NCBI GenBank assembly: GCA_025455945.1
Contig: JALOLN010000101.1
Span: 1-7,057, forward strand
Source of the DNA: Actinomycetes bacterium
Lineage (GTDB): Bacteria > Actinomycetota > Actinomycetes > Prado026
Length of the DNA: 7,057 bases
Direction of reading: 5' to 3'
Shown here: positions 4,869-7,057 of the stretch, in pieces
Position numbering within the stretch: position 1 is the first letter of the stretch
How the letters are laid out: each line of letters begins with the position of its first letter
The notes under the pieces: model-generated
Told to the model about the DNA's origin: nothing
Seen by the model: only the letters and a program-made list of their open reading frames with translations
Database searches by the model: none
Position numbers and translations under genes: made by a program

Positions 4869-7057
4869 ACCGGACCGTAGGCGACGGGGGAGGCTGCGGG
4901 GGGTCCCACGCAGACTCGGCCAGCAGCTCGCCCACCCGCCCGGGCTCGGCGAGGACGGCGGCGACGAGCAGCCGCAGGTCCCACCGTCCGGCCGCCCAGG
5001 CCAGCCCCCGCGCCAGGCCGTCGAGGGTGGCCGCGTGGACGGTGCCCGCGTCGTCCACCCACCAGTCGCAGCCGACCCCGGCGACCGTGAGCTCGTCGTG
5101 CTCCACGTACCAGGTCGGGGCGTCCGGCAGCACCCGCTCCACGCCCGGCGGCACGGCGAGCGGCACCCCTTCGGAGTCCGGCCCGGCCGTGCCGTCGACG
5201 GGCACCCCGGCGCGCACCAGGGGCAGGTGATGCGGAGCCGCGGCGAGGTCGGCGGGGCTGGTCACCATCCCGAGGGCGCGCAGGAACACGGGGTCCACCC
5301 CGGCCAGCTCGTCGGCCGGAGCCGGGGGCAGCAGCCCGGCCAGGGTCCGGTCGGCACCCGGCGCGAGCAGCTGCCCCGGACGCCGGCCCGCGAGCCGCGC
5401 GTGCTCCCCCAGCCACCAGGCGCTGTACGACGGCACCGGCGCGACCCCTCCGTCCGGGAGCAGCACCCGCGCCGGCTCGACGACCGCGGCCCGCAGCACG
5501 GGGTCCCCAGCCAGCAGGCGCAGCGCCTGCGGCCAGCGGTCCTCGGCCACGAGGTCGAGGTCGCGGACCGCCCGGAAGCCCGGCACCGCCGGCGGCAGGT
5601 CGCCGTCCGGCAGGAGGTCCAGCGTGCACCCCACCCACTCCGCGGCCGCGTCGAGGTCGAGGTCCGCGACGTCCGGGTCGAGGACGAGGTCCTCGTCGAC
5701 GACGACCGCGAAGGTGGCCAGCGCCCCCACGGCGGCGAGGACCGGCTCCCCCCAGCGGGCCACGGCGGCCGGGTCCACGGCGGCCAGGGCACCGGGCTCG
5801 AGCACCCCGGCCAGTGCCGAGCCGGGGAGCACGAGCTCGCCCGCAGGCGACCAGCCGCCCTCGTCGTCGGGCAGGGCGAGCGCGGCCAGCCACGGTGCGT
5901 CCCCAGCGGCCAGACCGGCGGCGGTGACGAGGGGCAGGACGGCGGCGAGCACCTCCTCGGGCCGGTCGGCGTCCAGGGACCCCTCGACCGCCGACCGCAC
6001 GGCGGGCAGGGCCAGGAGCGCGCGCGGGTCGGCGGGGACGGCCCCCAGCGCCTCGAGCAACGGGTGCCCGGCAGCGGGGTCGACCACCCGGACTCCGAGC
6101 GCGGCGAGGTCGGCCGCCACGGCCGGGTCCGCGCCGACGACCACGCCGCGGGGACCGCGCACGGTCCGGCCGTCGGCGAGCGGCACCGGCAGCCCGGCCA
6201 GGGCCTCGCGGTCGGCACCGGCCAGCGCCTCGTACAGCCGGCCCCACCACGGCGCCGGGCGGTCCAGGTCGGCGAGGTCGTCGACGAGGTCGGCCAGGCC
6301 GCACCGCCGGACGCCGAGGCGGTCCAGCTCCCGGCACCGGGCCCACTGCGGCGGGAGCAGCCCGACGACGGCGGGGGCCAGCACCGGCAGGGCGGCGTCC
6401 GGCAGGCCGTCCACGGCCAGTGCCTCGGCCGGCGTGAGCCGGCCGGGCAGGAAGGCCGTGTCCCGCAGCCGGTCGACGACGGCCCCGCGCAGCGCCGCGT
6501 CGAGCTGGCCGCCGGGCAGCGGTCCGGGCAGCAGCGCCATCACGGCCGCGGTGGGGGCACCGTCAGCGGCGACGTCCCGAACCAGCCGGGCGTAGGCCTC
6601 CGCGGCGTGGCCGACCACGGTGTCGCACAGCGGCCCCGGTGCCACGTGCCGGCGGGAGGGGTCCAGCGGGACCGAGGCGAGGAGCAGCGCGGGCAGGTCC
6701 ACCGGCTCGTCGGTGGGGGTGGGTGCGTGCAGCACCGCGGGGACGCCGGCGGGCCGGGGTAGCGCCCAGCGCACCCACCACGTCGTGGCGCGGCGCTCCT
6801 CGGTCGGCCGGTCGGCGAGCAGCGCGGGGTCCAGCGGCCCGGCGGCGGCGACCTGCCGGACGTCGAGGTCGGCGGCAGTGAGCACCCGACGGTCGCCGTC
6901 CACCTCGACGACCACCTCGGACAGCGCAGGGAGCATGAGCAGCAGGCCGGCGTCCACCTCGCCCAGCTGCTGCCGGAGCAGCGCGGCGGCCGCCCGGTCC
7001 CGGGCCTCGAGCACGACCGCGGTGTCGTAGCCCGCCGGCGGGGCCCCCTCGGCCGGC
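4867..7057 (-). CDS. C-terminal part of an Hsp90/sacsin-like ATP-binding protein (N-terminus beyond the window)
   Basis: The frame is open from the right edge to the TAG at 4867-4869: 729 residues with no start needed, so the gene enters from outside. I recognise the actinobacterial family annotated as 'sacsin N-terminal ATP-binding-like domain protein' or 'molecular chaperone Hsp90', usually about 1000 residues, by remembered landmarks. These are GYDTAVVLEARD and LLLMLPALSEVVVEVDG at the edge (about 6895-7032); a segment at 6643-6723 ending PLDPSRRHVAPGPL; VPSYSAWWLGEH; and, near the end, GCDWWVDDAGTVHAATLDGL with LAWAAGRWD. The 6643-6723 segment resembles the stretch that follows the GHKL ATPase fold in eukaryotic sacsin. 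The GHKL nucleotide-binding motifs themselves would lie to the right and cannot be checked. The remainder is Ala/Leu/Asp-rich, mostly helical in character, with a Pro-rich tail. The protein is soluble, with no membrane segments. Its function is uncharacterised as far as I know; a chaperone-like role is only inferred from the ATPase class. Confidence 0.82.
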   Translation of the reverse strand, partial: PAEGAPPAGYDTAVVLEARDRAAAALLRQQLGEVDAGLLLMLPALSEVVVEVDGDRRVLTAADLDVRQVAAAGPLDPALLADRPTEERRATTWWVRWALPRPAGVPAVLHAPTPTDEPVDLPALLLASVPLDPSRRHVAPGPLCDTVVGHAAEAYARLVRDVAADGAPTAAVMALLPGPLPGGQLDAALRGAVVDRLRDTAFLPGRLTPAEALAVDGLPDAALPVLAPAVVGLLPPQWARCRELDRLGVRRCGLADLVDDLADLDRPAPWWGRLYEALAGADREALAGLPVPLADGRTVRGPRGVVVGADPAVAADLAALGVRVVDPAAGHPLLEALGAVPADPRALLALPAVRSAVEGSLDADRPEEVLAAVLPLVTAAGLAAGDAPWLAALALPDDEGGWSPAGELVLPGSALAGVLEPGALAAVDPAAVARWGEPVLAAVGALATFAVVVDEDLVLDPDVADLDLDAAAEWVGCTLDLLPDGDLPPAVPGFRAVRDLDLVAEDRWPQALRLLAGDPVLRAAVVEPARVLLPDGGVAPVPSYSAWWLGEHARLAGRRPGQLLAPGADRTLAGLLPPAPADELAGVDPVFLRALGMVTSPADLAAAPHHLPLVRAGVPVDGTAGPDSEGVPLAVPPGVERVLPDAPTWYVEHDELTVAGVGCDWWVDDAGTVHAATLDGLARGLAWAAGRWDLRLLVAAVLAEPGRVGELLAESAWDPPQPPPSPTVR

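Noticed and set aside
4580..6762. Long open frames on both strands (588 and 575 codons) across the Hsp90-like gene
   Set aside because: Both are low-complexity Arg/Gly/Pro/Ala sequences, as expected from alternate frames of GC-rich coding DNA, and they overlap a gene with recognisable family motifs.

Overview
The window is a compact stretch of chromosome from a very GC-rich actinobacterium. Third codon positions are almost all G or C, long spurious open frames run opposite every real gene, and several promoter-like hexamers fit the actinobacterial TANNNT -10 pattern. The marR/DUF2530 pair looks like the Mycobacterium tuberculosis Rv0880/Rv0879c pair. The overall protein flavour recalls Geodermatophilaceae or a relative, but that family-level guess is from memory and was not tested.

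Layout. At the left edge (1-639, minus strand) lie the first codons of a membrane-anchored protein, then a complete RNA 2',3'-cyclic phosphodiesterase (ThpR/LigT type). A short-chain dehydrogenase/reductase (703-1554) is transcribed divergently from them. It converges, with a 16-base gap, on an exported endonuclease/exonuclease/phosphatase-fold hydrolase (1571-2650, minus). Next comes a MarR repressor-transporter operon on the minus strand: the regulator (4006-4440) overlaps the MFS exporter (2750-4009) by four bases. Divergent from the regulator is a small two-helix membrane protein of the DUF2530 type (4522-4779, plus). It converges on the C-terminal ~730 residues of a large Hsp90/sacsin-like GHKL ATPase-associated protein (4867-7057, minus) whose N-terminus lies beyond the right edge.

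Regulation. The clearest regulatory signal is a 26-bp imperfect palindrome (4445-4470) in the marR/DUF2530 intergenic region. It is nearly the only AT-containing stretch in the window, overlaps the likely marR -10 hexamer, and is a strong candidate MarR operator. The marR and DUF2530 starts both look leaderless: a TANNNT hexamer sits 6-7 bases before the start codon. A long hairpin (4828-4868) between DUF2530 and the Hsp90-like gene probably ends transcription from both sides and contains the stop codon of the latter.

No CRISPR, mobile element, phage, rRNA or tRNA is visible, and no gene-free stretch exceeds 150 bases. I found no evidence of an undescribed multi-gene system. The points most worth following up are the operator/leaderless architecture and the poorly characterised Hsp90/sacsin-like protein.
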